A DNA stretch of 64,000 nucleotides from Hyaloscypha bicolor E (GCF_002865645.1 NW_020194515.1:248001-312000), one strand, 5' to 3'; counted from the first letter of the stretch, positions 22,014 through 34,686 are shown. The notes: generated by a model from the sequence alone, not told the origin. Numbers and translations are program-made.

Positions 22014-23635
22014 CTTGAACTGGGTTATGAGAAGGTACTGCTCTCCCCAGAAAGAGAGTGCGGGGAACTGGTTTTATACTAATTTTTAAAGTTTTCAACG
22101 GAACAGAGTATGTGGGGATGAGGGGAGAAAGCCTCTCTACATCCAGACCACAGTTCTGCCCCAGGCCCTACGATTGGATATCCAAACACTTGTGAGAGGA
22201 CCGACACTGACACTGACAGCGGAATATGAGACTGAAATGGAAGCACTTGTCTTCTCCGCATGGGTTTCTATTGACGCTACGGACGGGAAAGGTGGACGGC
22301 TTGGTGGTGGATTGTCTGGAGTGGACGTGGGTGGCCGGCCAAGAGGGGCAGTCTCCTCCTAGTGGACAGAAAAAGCGGCACTCATTTTCAATGTCCCAAG
22401 TCAAGCTGGATCATCTAAACAATTTCTCTCTAAAAATACAAGTACGATATTGTGCATTTAAAGTCTACTCCCTTCGGATATTCGCGGATATTCTAGAACA
22501 TCAGTTCCTGCCCCTCTAAAATCCACATAATGTCCAAGTTTGGCATGGGACATTGAAAATGAGTGCCGCTTTTTCGAGGTCTCGCTCAATTTCATTCCGA
22601 GGTTGGTGATTGAAATGGTCACGTGCTCCCCCCCCCACCACCAACCAAAAAAAACCCCCTCGACCTATGATCAGACAATACGCATATAAGACACGATAGT
22701 ACTGCAGGTTTAAAACGAAACTACAAGACTGCTTCTAACCAAGATGTAGTGAAGGTTTCTCCACATCATTGTCTTGACTGGAGATGAGAATCGTTGAGAG
22801 CTCAGGAGGCTGCGAAGCGAAAATGCACCCACGAACTTTCGAGGTGACTTAATCATAGAAGGAGCCAAAATGAGATAACGAAGCTTCATTCATGCAACCC
22901 TCGAGCCTTTGTAGAGCAAAGATCGGGTTTGGAAGGTGGATAGTCACGTGATGCTCATGGTGCCTTCCCCAGATTGATCAGGAACAGGGGCCTTTAAATA
23001 GCACAACCTTATTTTGAGCCTCATCTGTTATAAAAAAACATTAAAAAATGCCATGATTAAGAAGGCGGTCTTCGTAGTCTCAATCGACCTCATTTCTGCC
23101 AGTTCTTGTCCTCGCGAAGCTCGCAAGGCGAGTCGCGGGCGTCTCCTAGGCATTCCGGCGATTTGTCTTTGCCCTCGAGGAGTCTCGATGAAGTTAATTT
23201 GATGGCTTGGAATTCCGTTCCTGATCGCTTTCCATCTTGGATTCTGAAAGATGGGGTTGCGTTTTGTTGGTGTGGCGCGCTTTAGCGGCCCGCGTAAATT
23301 TCGCTGCCTCAGATTCTGGTCCGCTCCGTTTACGCGATTCACTTTCGAGCTGAGTTGCTTCTCCTTGCTACCCATCGGCATCTACTTTCATCAATCAATC
23401 TGCGCGTAACGCGTAGTATTGCATCTTCTCCATCGATACTTCTCCGCATCTCGCGACTGTATGCAGAAGTCTTTGCACCACTGAGGGGACCTGAACGGAA
23501 TCACAACAACATTCGCCCGAAATGATTCACGGTTGACGAAACTCCGCATTCCGACCGTCCAGCAACATCGCAGCCTGACTTGTAGATTTCTCCTACCGTA
23601 GGAGTCTGAAGCTCGACGGTTCTTCCCATATCGCC
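22014..23635. other. Intergenic region containing an inverted-repeat element
   Basis: 1.6 kb between the start of the GH43-like gene and the start of the AAA ATPase, which are divergent. It holds the inverted-repeat element at 22369-22575. Other features are a poly-C/poly-A tract at 22628-22660 and a 5' leader-like stretch just before 23636. No coding domain seen. Confidence 0.5.
22369..22575. repeat. Perfect 30-bp inverted repeats flanking 147 bp (MITE-like or hairpin-forming)
   Basis: The arm at 22369-22398 (beginning GAAAAAGCGGCACTC, ending AATGTCCCA) is the exact reverse complement of 22546-22575, base for base over 30 bp; the match stops at both ends. The 147-bp spacer has no open frame of note but includes a short direct repeat (GGATATTC twice near 22476-22493). 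I see no clear target-site duplication outside the arms. A 207-bp non-autonomous inverted-repeat transposon is the simplest reading. A long hairpin transcript is the alternative. Confidence 0.7.
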
Positions 23636-26600
23636 ATGCCAGCAAAGCGCAAGATCGATACTTTCGACCCCAACAAGTCGGATTCCAACGACACAGACTT
23701 CGACCCCACAGAAGCGAGAGCATCGGCCAAGAAATCTCGAAAGTCGTCTTCGAAAAGGAGTTCAGGCGGGCGGAAGACAAAAAGGGCGAGATACAGGGGC
23801 TCAGACGTCGAGGATGATGTTGAGGACAGCTTGTTAGAAGATTCATTTTCCGACGAGCCAGAGGAGGACGAGGAGGTTGAAATGAACGAAAAGACTGGAA
23901 GAGCGATCCGGAAGGCGGCAAAGAAAGCGATCAACTACGAGGAGGAGTCTGATGCGAGCGATATTGCTGAGGTTGTTGGAGATATCGACGAAAGCGACCT
24001 TGACGAACCTGCCCCTAAAAGGCGGCGCCAGGGCAAACAATCGAGGGCGACTCCCGAAGAAGCTGATGACGACTCTGACGTGAAGCCTAAGCGATCGAAA
24101 ATCGTGAAATTGAAGGTCAATACTCCACAAACGACACGGACAACCAGAGGAGCCAGTGCGCGACTGCGAGGAAGCACAGAACCGACATCTGCTGGGCTTC
24201 CCGGCAGAAGAACCACGAGAGCGCATACTGAGGAAGGGGACGAGCCGGTTGCTTTGTCGAACTCAGGGCACCATATCATACGCCCTGGCCATAGTCCAGA
24301 ACCAATTGGGCGGGCAAGATCGACCAGAGGATCAAAGGGAATGAAACAGCCAGCTTCTACAATCAAAGAGGAAATCCACGAATCTAGCTCCAACGAACAA
24401 CACGGCGAAGATACTACGATGGCGACGGAGATTGCTGAAACGGATGACCAAGACGAGGCAATTGAAGGATCAGACCCCCCAGCTGCCGAAGACGACGTTA
24501 ACATGGCGGACGAGCTTGCAGATCCTGATGAGGGCGGTGTCCAACCAGCGGTGATAGATGATGACGACGATGACGATGACATACCTGTGGCACGGACCGG
24601 ACGCACACGAGGTTCGAGAGCCGGCCTTCCCGCCCCAGAAGAAGAGGATATTGCAGAGGCAGCAACAACAAGCGGGTCTAGACGTTTGACTCGAGGATCA
24701 AAGTCCAAACAGCAAAAGAGCGGTGCCGAGGCAAGCAGCGACTTTGAACCTCCCGAGGAAGGCTCTGAAGAAGAGATCTCCGCATCCGATGCAGAACCTA
24801 AGAAAGGGAATAAAGATGATGAATCAGAGTCAAGCCATGCTCGCAGAGGACGACGCGGAAAACAAGTTAAATCGAAAAGCAGTTCTCGAAGGCGGGGTAG
24901 CCCAGATTCAGCGGACGAAGAGCTTGACAAAGACGAAATGGCGGAGGAATTGGAAGAGCTCGCAGCTGGTAACCGCAAACGCCGTCGAGAAAGAGACAAT
25001 TCGGCAATTGTCTACGAACAACGACGTGGTCGGGACCGCAAGAAGGTTGACTATAGTATCAAGCCAATGGACCAAATATATGCTCAGGATGAAGATGCAG
25101 AAGATGCCGCGCCGACACCCACTAAAAGGGCCAGAGGAGGTCGTAGCGGAGCAAATCAAGCTTGGGAGCGAAACCTGTACACAGCCTATGGGCCATTTGG
25201 AGGAGGCGGAGGCCCTGCTGCAGTCATTGGTGGGCCATGGGGGACAGGCGCTGCTGGTGGAGTTGATTCGGACAGCAGCGATGATGAAACAATGCAACGT
25301 CCGTCAGGTGTTGGTGGAAATGTTGGCATGACCCCGACTTCCGGCTTCCCATCAGGGCTCTTACCTGGTCTTGGGCAAACGCACAATACAGACGCCGTAG
25401 CAGCCCTTTCTGGAACCCCAGCAAATCTTGGAAAGGTCAAGAGCCAAAAATCCTTAGCTGATGCTGACCCCCTTGGTGTTGATCAAAGTATCGATTTCAG
25501 CAAGATTGGTGGCTTGGAAGGTCACATTGATCAACTCAAAGAGATGGTTCAAATGCCTCTGCTTTATCCTGAGCTCTTCCTCAAATTCCACGTTACTCCA
25601 CCCCGTGGTGTCCTGTTTCACGGGCCTCCAGGGACAGGTAAAACCCTCCTTGCGAGAGCTCTTGCTGCTAGTGTTGGGTCCGGGGGAAGAAAGATCACGT
25701 TCTATATGCGTAAGGGTGCGGATGCTCTGAGCAAGTGGGTTGGTGAAGCTGAGAGACAGCTGAGACTGCTTTTCGAGGAAGCAAGAAAAACACAGCCCAG
25801 CATCATCTTCTTCGATGAAATTGATGGTCTTGCACCTGTTCGCTCCAGCAAACAAGAGCAAATCCATGCTTCTATTGTATCTACTCTCCTGGCGCTGATG
25901 GATGGCATGGATGGTAGAGGACAAGTCATTGTTATTGGCGCCACAAACAGACCCGACAACATCGACCCCGCTTTGAGACGACCAGGTCGCTTTGACAGAG
26001 AGTTCTACTTCCCACTTCCAGATCTGGAGGGTCGCAAGTCTATTCTCAATATCCACACCAAAGATTGGGGTATTGATGATGCCTTCAAGAACTCACTCGC
26101 CCACGTCACCAAAGGTTATGGAGGTGCTGACCTTCGTGCTCTCTGCACGGAAGCGGCTTTGAATGCTATTCAACGGACTTACCCGCAAATATACTCGTCA
26201 AATGACAAGCTCAAAATCGATGCCGACAAGATCAAGATTACGGCCAAGGATTTCATGCTCTCTGTCAAGAAAATGATTCCCTCATCTGAGCGATCAACGT
26301 CATCTGGCGCTGCCCCTCTTCCCAAGGCTGTTGAACCTTTGTTACGAGATCAACTTAAGCAGATCGAAGCTGTACTGGACGGCTTGATCCCCATCAAGAA
26401 GAAGACAACAGCTCTTCAAGAGGCAATGTATGAACAATACGAAGACGACGATCACGGATTTGGACGCGAGACCCTCCAGCAAGAATTCGAAAAGTCCCGC
26501 GTATTCCGCCCAAGATTGCTCATTGGCGGGGAGCCTGGCATGGGCCAATCATATCTCGGTGGAGCGATATTAAACCATTTCGAAGGCCTTCATGTTCAAA

Positions 26601-28808
26601 GCTTTGATTTGCCTACCATCTTCAGTGATTCGGCAAGAGTAAGCTCTCTTCTCCTTCTCAAGCCTCGCTAACATCAGCAGTCGGCGGAAACTGCCATTGT
26701 GCAAATGTTCGCAGAGGTGAAACGCCACAAACCGAGTGTCATCTATATCCCAGGTATCGAGACTTGGTATCACACTCTCAGTGAAGCTGTGATCACTACC
26801 TTCCTCGGTCTACTGCGCGCGATCCCTCCTACAGATCCTGTTCTGGTGCTTGGCATCATGGACTCACCTACTGATAAAGTGAACCCCGAGATGCTTCGGG
26901 ATCTGTTTGGATTTTCGAAGAACAATCGTTTCATGATTGAGCGCCCGTCGAAAGTACGTCTGAACGTTCTAAGCTACCTGGAAGTTTGTTAACATTTCAT
27001 AGCAACATCGTCAAGAATTCTTTTCCACGATCATAGAATATGTGAAGAAAGCTCCAAAGGACTTCCCCGAGCCGATGAATCGTAAGAAGAGGAAGCTTGA
27101 CGTCCTTGAGATTGCACCTCCGCCGCCTCCTAAGCCCCCGACGAAGGAAGAAATCAAAGCACAGAAGAAGAGAGACCACCAGCTGTTAAACATGCTAAAG
27201 GTTTCAATCCAGCCAATCATGGATCAGATTCAGCGGAAATACAAGAAGTTCCGAACTCCAGTCATCCCGCAGAGTCAGATACAGTATTTGTTTGACGAGC
27301 TTGATCCCAACTTTGTTCGTCCAGACATCCCTCAATTCCGTCCTTTTGAATTATGTAAAGACAAGGATGGTATTCAAGGACTTCGCGAGACTGCCAGCGG
27401 CAAATTCTTCTATAACCTGGAGACTACTACCATCGAGGAACGTCTGTCAAACGGATTCTACGCTCGCCCAAAAGACTTCGTTGCGGATATTCGATCACTC
27501 GCAAAGGATTCTAAGCATATTGGTGACAAGGAGAGAACACTGAAAGCGAACGAACTTCTCGCTAATGTCGAAGTCGACCTTGGTGCCATTGAAGCCAACC
27601 CAATCTATGCCGATTGTGAAAACGTATATCGTAGACAGCTCCAGAGGGCTAAGGAGAAGGAGGAGAAAGCCAAGAAGCGTGCCGCAGATGTTGCAGTGTT
27701 TGACTCGATCGTGAGGTCGGATCTACCCGAAGGTGATTTGAATTCAGTCCACTCCCAGCAGCATTCTTCAGGGCCAAGGTTGGATTTGAACTCCATCAAC
27801 TCCCAGCAGACAACCCAGCACACAACCCAGGGGACAACCGAGCAGACATCTTCAGGGCCCCTCACTCTTGGCGAGCCAATTCCTGATAGAATGCAGCCGA
27901 TTTTGACGGCTCCTTTCGCACCTCTTCGTGCCTCCAGTGGCTTGTCAAATGGCTATTCCGCCGACAACGAACATCCCCATTCTCATAATGGGAACTCTGT
28001 GCCTTCACGAAGTGGTGATGATGTTCAAATGGGTGGAACAGATGAGTCTCAGTCGCAAGGAATGCAGCCTCCTCAACATCTTAGCATGGCGAGTGGACCT
28101 TCGAAGCCGAACACACAAATTTCGCAGATATCAGCTTTCCAGGAAATTTCTCATGATACATCTCCGAGGGATTTACTCAATGATGCTTCGACGACTACCT
28201 CGGGGAAGAAGACTTCAGATGGCTGGAGTACCCAAGCCACGAACGGCGTCAGCAATCAAAACTCGTCAAGCCCTACAGATAGACCTGCCCATGACTTGGA
28301 ACTGCCAGATACACAAAGGAATACGCAGACGGACACGAGCAGCGAAGAGTGGGCCCATTCACAAGCCCATGGCTTGGCACGAGGGAACTTGCGTCAAAGT
28401 TATCCCTCGCAGACACCAAGCTCCGGGAGTCAGCCATCTCAAAATCCGGCAGTGCCGTCCTTCAGCGCACCGCCTCGCATGCCAGCACCAAAGTCTCGCC
28501 CTGCAGGCCTTGCCAACCTATTGAACGACTCTCCGGTTGAGCCCACGTCCTCTCAAGCCTCATCTCAGAAAGAGCTGATCGTTGATGACTACTTTGTGGA
28601 CGATTTGCTTAAACGGCTTGTGGAGGGATCAAGTGGCTGCTCAATTGAGCAACTGGAGCAGATCAATCGGGAGCTGATGGAGACGCTTTGGAGGTTGAGA
28701 GGGGAGTATAACCGCAACTTGGTTGCGAATTCGTTGATCGGTGTTTTCAACGAGACGATTGCCGATATCGAGGAGATGCAGAGGGTTCTGCAGGCCAGCC
28801 AGCCCTAG
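23636..28808 (+). CDS. ATAD2/Yta7-type AAA ATPase with bromodomain-like C-terminus
   Basis: Three exons: 23636-26638, 26681-26953, 27003-28808, giving 1693 residues. Residues 1 to about 600 are acidic, Ser- and Lys-rich and disordered. AAA module 1 has a perfect Walker A (GPPGTGKT, about residue 663), Walker B (IIFFDEIDG, about 723-731) and the NRPDNIDPALRRPGRFDREF arginine-finger region. Module 2 is degenerate: its Walker A reads GEPGMGQS, with Gln in place of the catalytic Lys, and Walker B becomes VIYIPGIE. A bromodomain-like four-helix segment follows (from about LRDLFGF through KDFVADIRSLAKDSKHIG to YADCENVYRRQL). A long low-complexity tail and a C-terminal helical block (DYFVDDLLKRLVEGSSGCS) complete it. 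In yeast, Yta7 acts on histone H3 and nucleosome density at chromatin boundaries; I infer the same nuclear role. Confidence 0.92.
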
Positions 28809-29334
28809 CCGACTCTCGGAAGGTGGTTGTTGTCTTGAAGTATAATAAAAGAGTTCAGCTCAGCTGCTCAATGATGCAAAAGCTAAAGGTTGGGCTAATT
28901 CTGGAAAAAAAAAACACCAGGAAAGCATGGGCTTGCGTATATTGAGATTGTTCAATTTTCTATTTTGTACTTTATTGCATGGTACAAAGATCGTATATTG
29001 TCTGATTGCATAAGAATAGATGTTTGGGATGACTGGTTCAATTGAGATTGCCATTCTGGGAGAAGCGTTCGCCTCCGATTCCAGTACTAAAACTTGTAAG
29101 ATGGTCTCTTATCAAAAGTCCTCAGTCAGGATTAGATTAAGGTCTTCTCATTGTGCCCAAGACGCTGAGTAAATAATCGACTGTCCCGCTGGACCGAGAG
29201 AAGTACTTTTGATGAAGTCGAAACAATGCAAAGACGCGCCGATCAATTTCTAAGCTGTTACAAATGTTGAAGACTGGACAAGGATCACGGATAACTTCGT
29301 AAAGCAAGTGCATACACAAGTCAAACACCATCAA
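28809..29334. other. Intergenic region between convergent genes
   Basis: 3' flanks of the AAA ATPase (plus) and the nitrilase-family gene (minus). A/T-rich, with a run of ten A at about 28905-28914. No coding domain seen. Confidence 0.5.
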
Positions 29335-30285
29335 TTATGGCTTCTCCATCCAGTTGACCTTCAACTCTGATCTGTGCTCCATCCCAACAACCTCTCTATA
29401 CAGCTCCGGCCTCCTGGCATCACGATAGCGACTCCCACCCGCGTGCCCAAGCTTCATGGGCGAGCAAACAGCCGTCACAATCTCCTCATCCAACTTCGTA
29501 CACTCAGCAATCACATCTCCAAACGGATCGATGATCATCGAGCATCCATTCTTCAACTGATCGTTATCCATGCCAATCGGATTGGCAAAAACCACATACA
29601 CAGCATTATCATACGCCCTCGCTAGCAGCCACTTCATCAACCATTTCTTCCCTTTCAATCCCTCGAATTCCAATCTCAAGGATGTCGGATCTTCATTTCT
29701 GTTCTCCCATAATGCGGGATCCACGAATCCTGCTCCTGGCCGAGTTGAAACCGTGCACATCGTCACGTGTGGCATGAAGATGATTTGTGCTCCCAGGAGC
29801 GCTGTAGCTCTCACGTTCTCGACGACGTTGTTGTCGTAGCATATCAAGATCCCGCATTTCCAGCCGTGGAGGTCGAAGATTACGTATTCATTTCCAGGAG
29901 ACAAGTGTTTACTGATGAAGGGATGGAGTTTCCTGTAGCTGGCTAGGAGTCCGTCGCCGGAGACACAGACATATGTATTATATATCTTTCCTTCAGCATC
30001 TTTCTCGAAGAGACCGGCGAGGATTGTGATGTTGTTTTCTTTGGCGATGGACTGTAGGGCTTGAACACTGGGTCCCTCGGGAAGTGCTTCGGCCACAGAA
30101 AGTAATTCTTCACGAGAGAGACGCTGGGCGAAAGTATAGCCTGTGATGCAGCATTCATGGAATGCTATTACTTTAGATCCTTCTTCTGCTGCCTTCTTGG
30201 AGAGTCGTCGGATGACGAAGAGGTTGTACTCTTTGTCCCCAGACTTGTTTTCGAATTGGGCAGTGGTGATCTTGAGGCTCTCCAT
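29335..30285 (-). CDS. Nitrilase-superfamily carbon-nitrogen hydrolase
   Basis: Single-exon gene of 316 residues. The Glu-Lys-Cys catalytic triad is visible: Glu44 in IAFHECCITGY, Lys119 in SYRKLHPF and Cys149 in GILICYDNN. The order, spacing and length match N-carbamoylputrescine/aliphatic-amidase-like branches rather than true nitrilases. A second Glu, in the GNEYVIFDLHG loop, is also typical. There is no signal peptide, so it is probably cytosolic. It would release ammonia from a small amide or carbamoyl compound; the substrate is not visible. It lies on the same strand as a decayed solute-binding protein and the DUR3-type symporter, which suggests a nitrogen-acquisition neighbourhood. One HGATAR site (CGATAG on the minus strand) lies about 95 bp upstream at 30380-30385. 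Confidence 0.9.
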   Translation of the reverse strand: MESLKITTAQFENKSGDKEYNLFVIRRLSKKAAEEGSKVIAFHECCITGYTFAQRLSREELLSVAEALPEGPSVQALQSIAKENNITILAGLFEKDAEGKIYNTYVCVSGDGLLASYRKLHPFISKHLSPGNEYVIFDLHGWKCGILICYDNNVVENVRATALLGAQIIFMPHVTMCTVSTRPGAGFVDPALWENRNEDPTSLRLEFEGLKGKKWLMKWLLARAYDNAVYVVFANPIGMDNDQLKNGCSMIIDPFGDVIAECTKLDEEIVTAVCSPMKLGHAGGSRYRDARRPELYREVVGMEHRSELKVNWMEKP

Positions 30286-30600
30286 GGTGACCTTTTTGAA
30301 AGAGCGAGGAATATAGCTCTGAACAGCTGTCTAGCTAAGTAGGTCTGGTTATATATCAAAGGAAAATTTTCTATGTAGACTATCGGGCTTGGTCTCTCTA
30401 CTCGGCAGATTGTTGCTCCGCTGATGTTTTCAATGGTATGTTCGGAATGGAACGTTGCATTGCTAAGGAGTGGAGTTACAAAGGGCGTTAAAGATTTCAT
30501 GCAGCCCAACGACTTGAACGCTATTGAATGTGTTGACAAATATCTAGACCGCAGACTTCTTGATTAAAGCGAGCATTCAGTGAGTTCCAGCTTACAGTTC
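30286..30600. other. Intergenic region upstream of the nitrilase-family gene
   Basis: Promoter side of the minus-strand hydrolase gene and 3' flank of the solute-binding-protein relic. One GATA-type site is present at 30380-30385; nothing else recognised. Confidence 0.45.
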
Positions 30601-30619
30601 CGACTAGTGCTTACTGTAT

Positions 30620-31989
30620 ATATCGAAGCCTGCAAGAGCATATTTTCAACACATTCTCTCACCAATGTATCTTCAAAACCATCAATAAAGGGCGATAGTC
30701 CCTGCGCTGTCACAATCCGATCTTCAAAAAAGAACTTCAACCTCTTAACAGCCGCCCTATCCTCCAAGAACTCTCTAAACTTCGTGGGATCCATCCTAAC
30801 CTACTCCATAATCTTCTCACACCCTTCTGGAGCAGGAACATCTTTCCTCATGCTCCACGTACCCGTGACGGTTTGGTGCTCCTTGATCAGGATCTAGCTA
30901 TAGAGAAGCTTAGCTGCTTCTGGATGAGGGTAATTTTTGAAAATGGCACTGCTTTGCGGCCGGCTGACGAATTGGCCTTGGACGGGGTGCTATATTCCTA
31001 GGGGTTTGAAGGGCGTGAGGCTGCAACGAATTAGCAACATGTTTCTTTGGGGAGAAGGGTGCCAGGAGCGAGCCGGGAGCATGTCTCATTCTCCTAACCA
31101 GTGAAATAGGGAGCTCAAAATATGGATCAAAGAAATATGTTGGTTACCCGATGAAGGAGGTGAAGGTTGCGGTGTAGGTGCCGTTGGAGCTGAGTATTTC
31201 TGTGACTGGTGTTCCGGCCCCTCGAACCAGCGAGGGTTCCGAGCAAGCAAGGCTTCGAACTAGGGGTAGCCGTATTGTTGCAGGCTTCATCCCTTGAGTT
31301 AGCATGTATTAGTTGTACCACCCCTTCTGAAATATTCACATGAGGTTGAATTGAAACAGAACTGCATCGTTGTCATTGGGATAAGTTAAGACTAGTTTAC
31401 CCTTGAACATCGGCTTCAAGAAATTAGTATATCCTTTAGGCACGACTGCATCGTTAAAACACAAGGTGTTCCAGACGATATCCCAACCGATCACATCCAT
31501 TCCCGTGTAAGCACCGTCCTAGCCTCGAAATTCTTCATAGATTTCTGTGACTTATCAGCATTTCTCCTGGATCAGAGCACAGTCGACACAGACTGGGGAA
31601 TCCAGGGGGCTTACAATACAACGCATCCTCCTGTTTCCAACGCTGGTAATCATGAAGCGTCTGAAGCATGACGCTATTAATATAGACATTTCCAGTCGCT
31701 AACTGACGGTCGACATACCCGTCATGGTATTGCTGAGATCAACGGTAACATTCATAGTCATGCCGGGGAAGCGAGCTTCAAAGGCACTCTTAAGCGAATC
31801 CTGCCGTTTGCTTTCGGCGCCGCCATGGTAGGCTGTGATAGTTCCTCCCTCTTTTAGAGCTGCTTAATATATTGCGTCAAGGGATCGAGTTTCGACTTTA
31901 ATATGAGAGTTGAAGCCAAGTTGAGGATTGTAGGCAAAGGCAACCTCGCATGCACTTGCAAATAGGGATAATAACAATAATGAAAACAT
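30620..31989 (-). pseudogene. Decayed bacterial-type extracellular solute-binding protein (family 1-like)
   Basis: From an ATG at 31987-31989 the minus strand encodes a signal-peptide-like start (MFSLLLLSLFASACEVAFA), then reads until TAA at 31864-31866. Beyond it the same frame continues with LKEGGTITAYHGGAESKRQDSLKSAFEARFPGMTMNVTVDLS in pieces. A +1 shift near 31742 leads into RQLATGNVYINSVMLQTL. A plausible intron (31614-31557, GTAAGC...TCACAG) follows. Then come GMDVIGWDIVWNT, FKGKLVLTYPNDNDAV, FVSRPQSSAIFKNYPHPEA, VTGTWSMRKDVPAPEGCEK and FFFEDRIVTAQGLSPFID, in several frames with stops between. The order of blocks matches secreted ABC-type (iron/spermidine-like) solute-binding proteins that some filamentous fungi carry. 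Clearly non-functional; its limits are approximate. Confidence 0.78.
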
Positions 31990-32242
31990 GGTCGATGGCA
32001 CAAATACGAACAGAACAAGACGGATACAATTGAATAGAAACAGAGAGAGAAGGAGGAAAATGTACTCGGCTTCCTGGAGGCCTTAAGTCCATTCAGGATG
32101 TTCATTTCCCCTCTCCACGGCGCCCATTCTACGTACCCCTGAGTAAACTGTCTAATTTGTCTCGATACACATCTGGCTATTTGAGCCTTCTATACCCAGA
32201 CTATAGCTGCATCTAAACCTCTATTTTCTCGTTTTCAAAGAA

Positions 32243-34570
32243 TCAATTATCACTTCTCACCTTCTTCCCAACCCTCACCTCCCTCCAAAAATCCCTAAAA
32301 AAGCCAGCCGCCTCCCACACCGGCAAGATCGCACAGCTCCCCAGCGCAAAGAAAACCCAAATAAAACTCACCACCACCCAACCCGTAAAGAATCCCCTCG
32401 AGAATACATAATGCGACAAGAACATTGGAATCGGGATAACGAAGTCCATAAGCAGAGTTAGAACTGTCGCGGAGACGCAGGCGAATTTGAACGCTCCACG
32501 GAGGCGAGTTGGATTTTCCATTATCGCGCGGTCTTCGAGGGCTTCTTTTTCTTCGTCGAGAACGGTGGGGAGAGTCGAGTTGTGATTGAGGTTTGATTCT
32601 GTTTTTCGGAGGGGAGAGGGTTTCTTTTTCGTGTCCTGGGGAAGACGAGAAGGGCTTTGCTCTTGGCTTGAGGAGTCGGGGATGGGAGTTCCGACTTCAG
32701 AAGATGCATTGATGCCCCGCGTGATTTCCCAGTCAAAGTCGTCTGGATTGATGTATGAGATGACGGTGGTCAGGATCAGTCCTGTTAGAACGCTTGCCAT
32801 GTTGCCTGCGAGCGTGGGATAGGAGCCTCCTGTTGTGGTGACGGTGAGTTCGCCATAGTAGGTTTTTGCTGTTACGAGCCAGGCAACTAGACCTGCTGCC
32901 AGGCCACCTAGAGCCCCCGATACTGCACCGTATTTGGACTGCTTCTTCCATGTTATGGCGAAAGCAGCTGGGAAGACTGCTCCTCCGATCAAAAGACCCA
33001 TGACGAGGAAGAGCCATCCGAGATCGATGCCAATTGCATTCCAGATGCAGGCGAAGGCTGCCATGATGAAACCAAATACGCAGATCATGATGTGAGCTAT
33101 CTTAATTAGTTGTTCCGGGGTGGCGAAAAGCTTGATGTACGTCTTATAGACATCGAATGTGAGAATGGACGAGACGGCGATGAGCTCGGAAGAGGAGGAA
33201 GATGTGACAGCCATGAAAAGTGTGAGTAGAAGTGCGATAGAGCCTGGTTTCCCGAGAAGAGCAACAGCTGCAAATGGGCCAGACAGTCCAGAAGATATCT
33301 GTGAAGTAGTCATATTGTCCGGGTACGTTGGATATGCAGGATTGTCTGTGAGCGCAACGGCAGCGAGTCCGAGTGTAGTAGCAAATCCGAAAGGAATTGC
33401 GAACCATGCCATACCTCCAAGAACGTAGGCCCGTACTGCGGTGGTGGGCCTGCTTGCAATTGCCCTTTGCCAATAACCTTGATCGAGAAAGACTGTCCCC
33501 AGGCCCGAGCAGAGTTGTATTACTCCAAAGATCAGAGCATAGTTAGATTTGAGGGTCAGGTAAGAGCCGCCTTGATTTCCCTCGGCAGGACGCTTCACTG
33601 ATGCTTCGGCCAACAGCTCAAACATCTTCGCCGGAGAGCCGATGAGAGCGTTTGAGGTATAGACCGAAAACATAAAATAGAGGATAATAATCATCACGAT
33701 AAAAGTGTGAGTATAATCACCTAGGATTGATCAGTTATTGTACTTCTTTTACTGGGACATTGAAGGACATACAGAGGAAAGTAGCTCTCAAACCACCCAA
33801 CACCACATAGATGCAGACTCCAAGTGGAATTAGGAAGATTGCGGCATAAACATTCATGCCAGTGAGTGCTGTAACGACTGCGCTTCCGCCGAGAAGAAGC
33901 TGGCTGGCAACCAGAATGTTCGTAAGCAGAGCGAAAAAGATGAACACGATGTGAGTTGCCGTTCCGTAGCGCCGATGGATGATCTCGAGAAAAGTATGGC
34001 ATCGAGGAGCGTTCTGCTTTACTTTGCAGGCTAGGATTGCAAACATAAAGATTTGCACGGTTGCTCCTGCGGCATCTAACTTTGGTGAGCAATTGAGTCG
34101 TCCAAAGGAAGGCTGAGAGAAGACGTACACTATTCAAACATCAGCTGGAATCCTCGGAAGGAAGAATTTATCTACATACCCAAAATGGACCAGAAATTCC
34201 GTATTCGTAAGCTACCGTGCAACTTTGCAACAGGGTTGCAGCCCATGTCCATGCTGAGACGATGCCAGCTGCAATAAGTCCGGACTTAACGCTCCGGCTG
34301 GCTGTGTTGAACTCCTCGCTACCCTTTGTAGAATATTTGGTGTATCGGTTCTGCTGAAAATTAGGATGGCTATGTAAAGAGAGTATTAAATATCCTGACC
34401 TGGATGTAAGAGATGCCTGCCATAACAATAGCAAAAAAGAACTGCTCATTGTTAGCTCCAATTGACCTGTGACTTGATGCTATCGGATTGAGATAACACA
34501 CTCCAATGCCAACTACAACTCCATACCCTGCCCCCTCAGGGAGGACAGGTGCAATTGAATTTGTCGCCAT
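32243..34570 (-). CDS. DUR3-type urea/polyamine sodium-solute symporter
   Basis: Five exons: 34570-34502, 34441-34400, 34350-34180, 34079-33773, 33720-32243, giving 688 residues, the family's usual size. The N-terminus has the DUR3 signature [13 protein letters not shown]. Then come the [40 protein letters not shown] core, [19 protein letters not shown] (across intron 4), [20 protein letters not shown], and further helices for a total near 15. In the yeast family, Dur3 carries urea and polyamines across the plasma membrane, driven by an ion gradient. The splice before [11 protein letters not shown] (34179-34080, 100 nt) is longer than its neighbours and could hide a tiny exon. An ATG seven codons upstream (34591) is possible. 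Three GATA-type sites lie 117-163 bp upstream. Confidence 0.88.
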
Positions 34571-34686
34571 GTTTGGACGATGACAAGGCAAACTTGCACG
34601 CGGATATATTTCAGCTGGAAGCCGAACTTGGGGATCACGGGCTTTTATGAGTATGGCAGAACGATCCTACTTGAGGAGGATATGGA

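Noticed and set aside
23935..24999. 354-codon frame antisense to the AAA ATPase
   Set aside because: It mirrors the acidic Ser/Asp/Glu-rich N-terminal region; poly-Ser on the opposite strand is a composition shadow.
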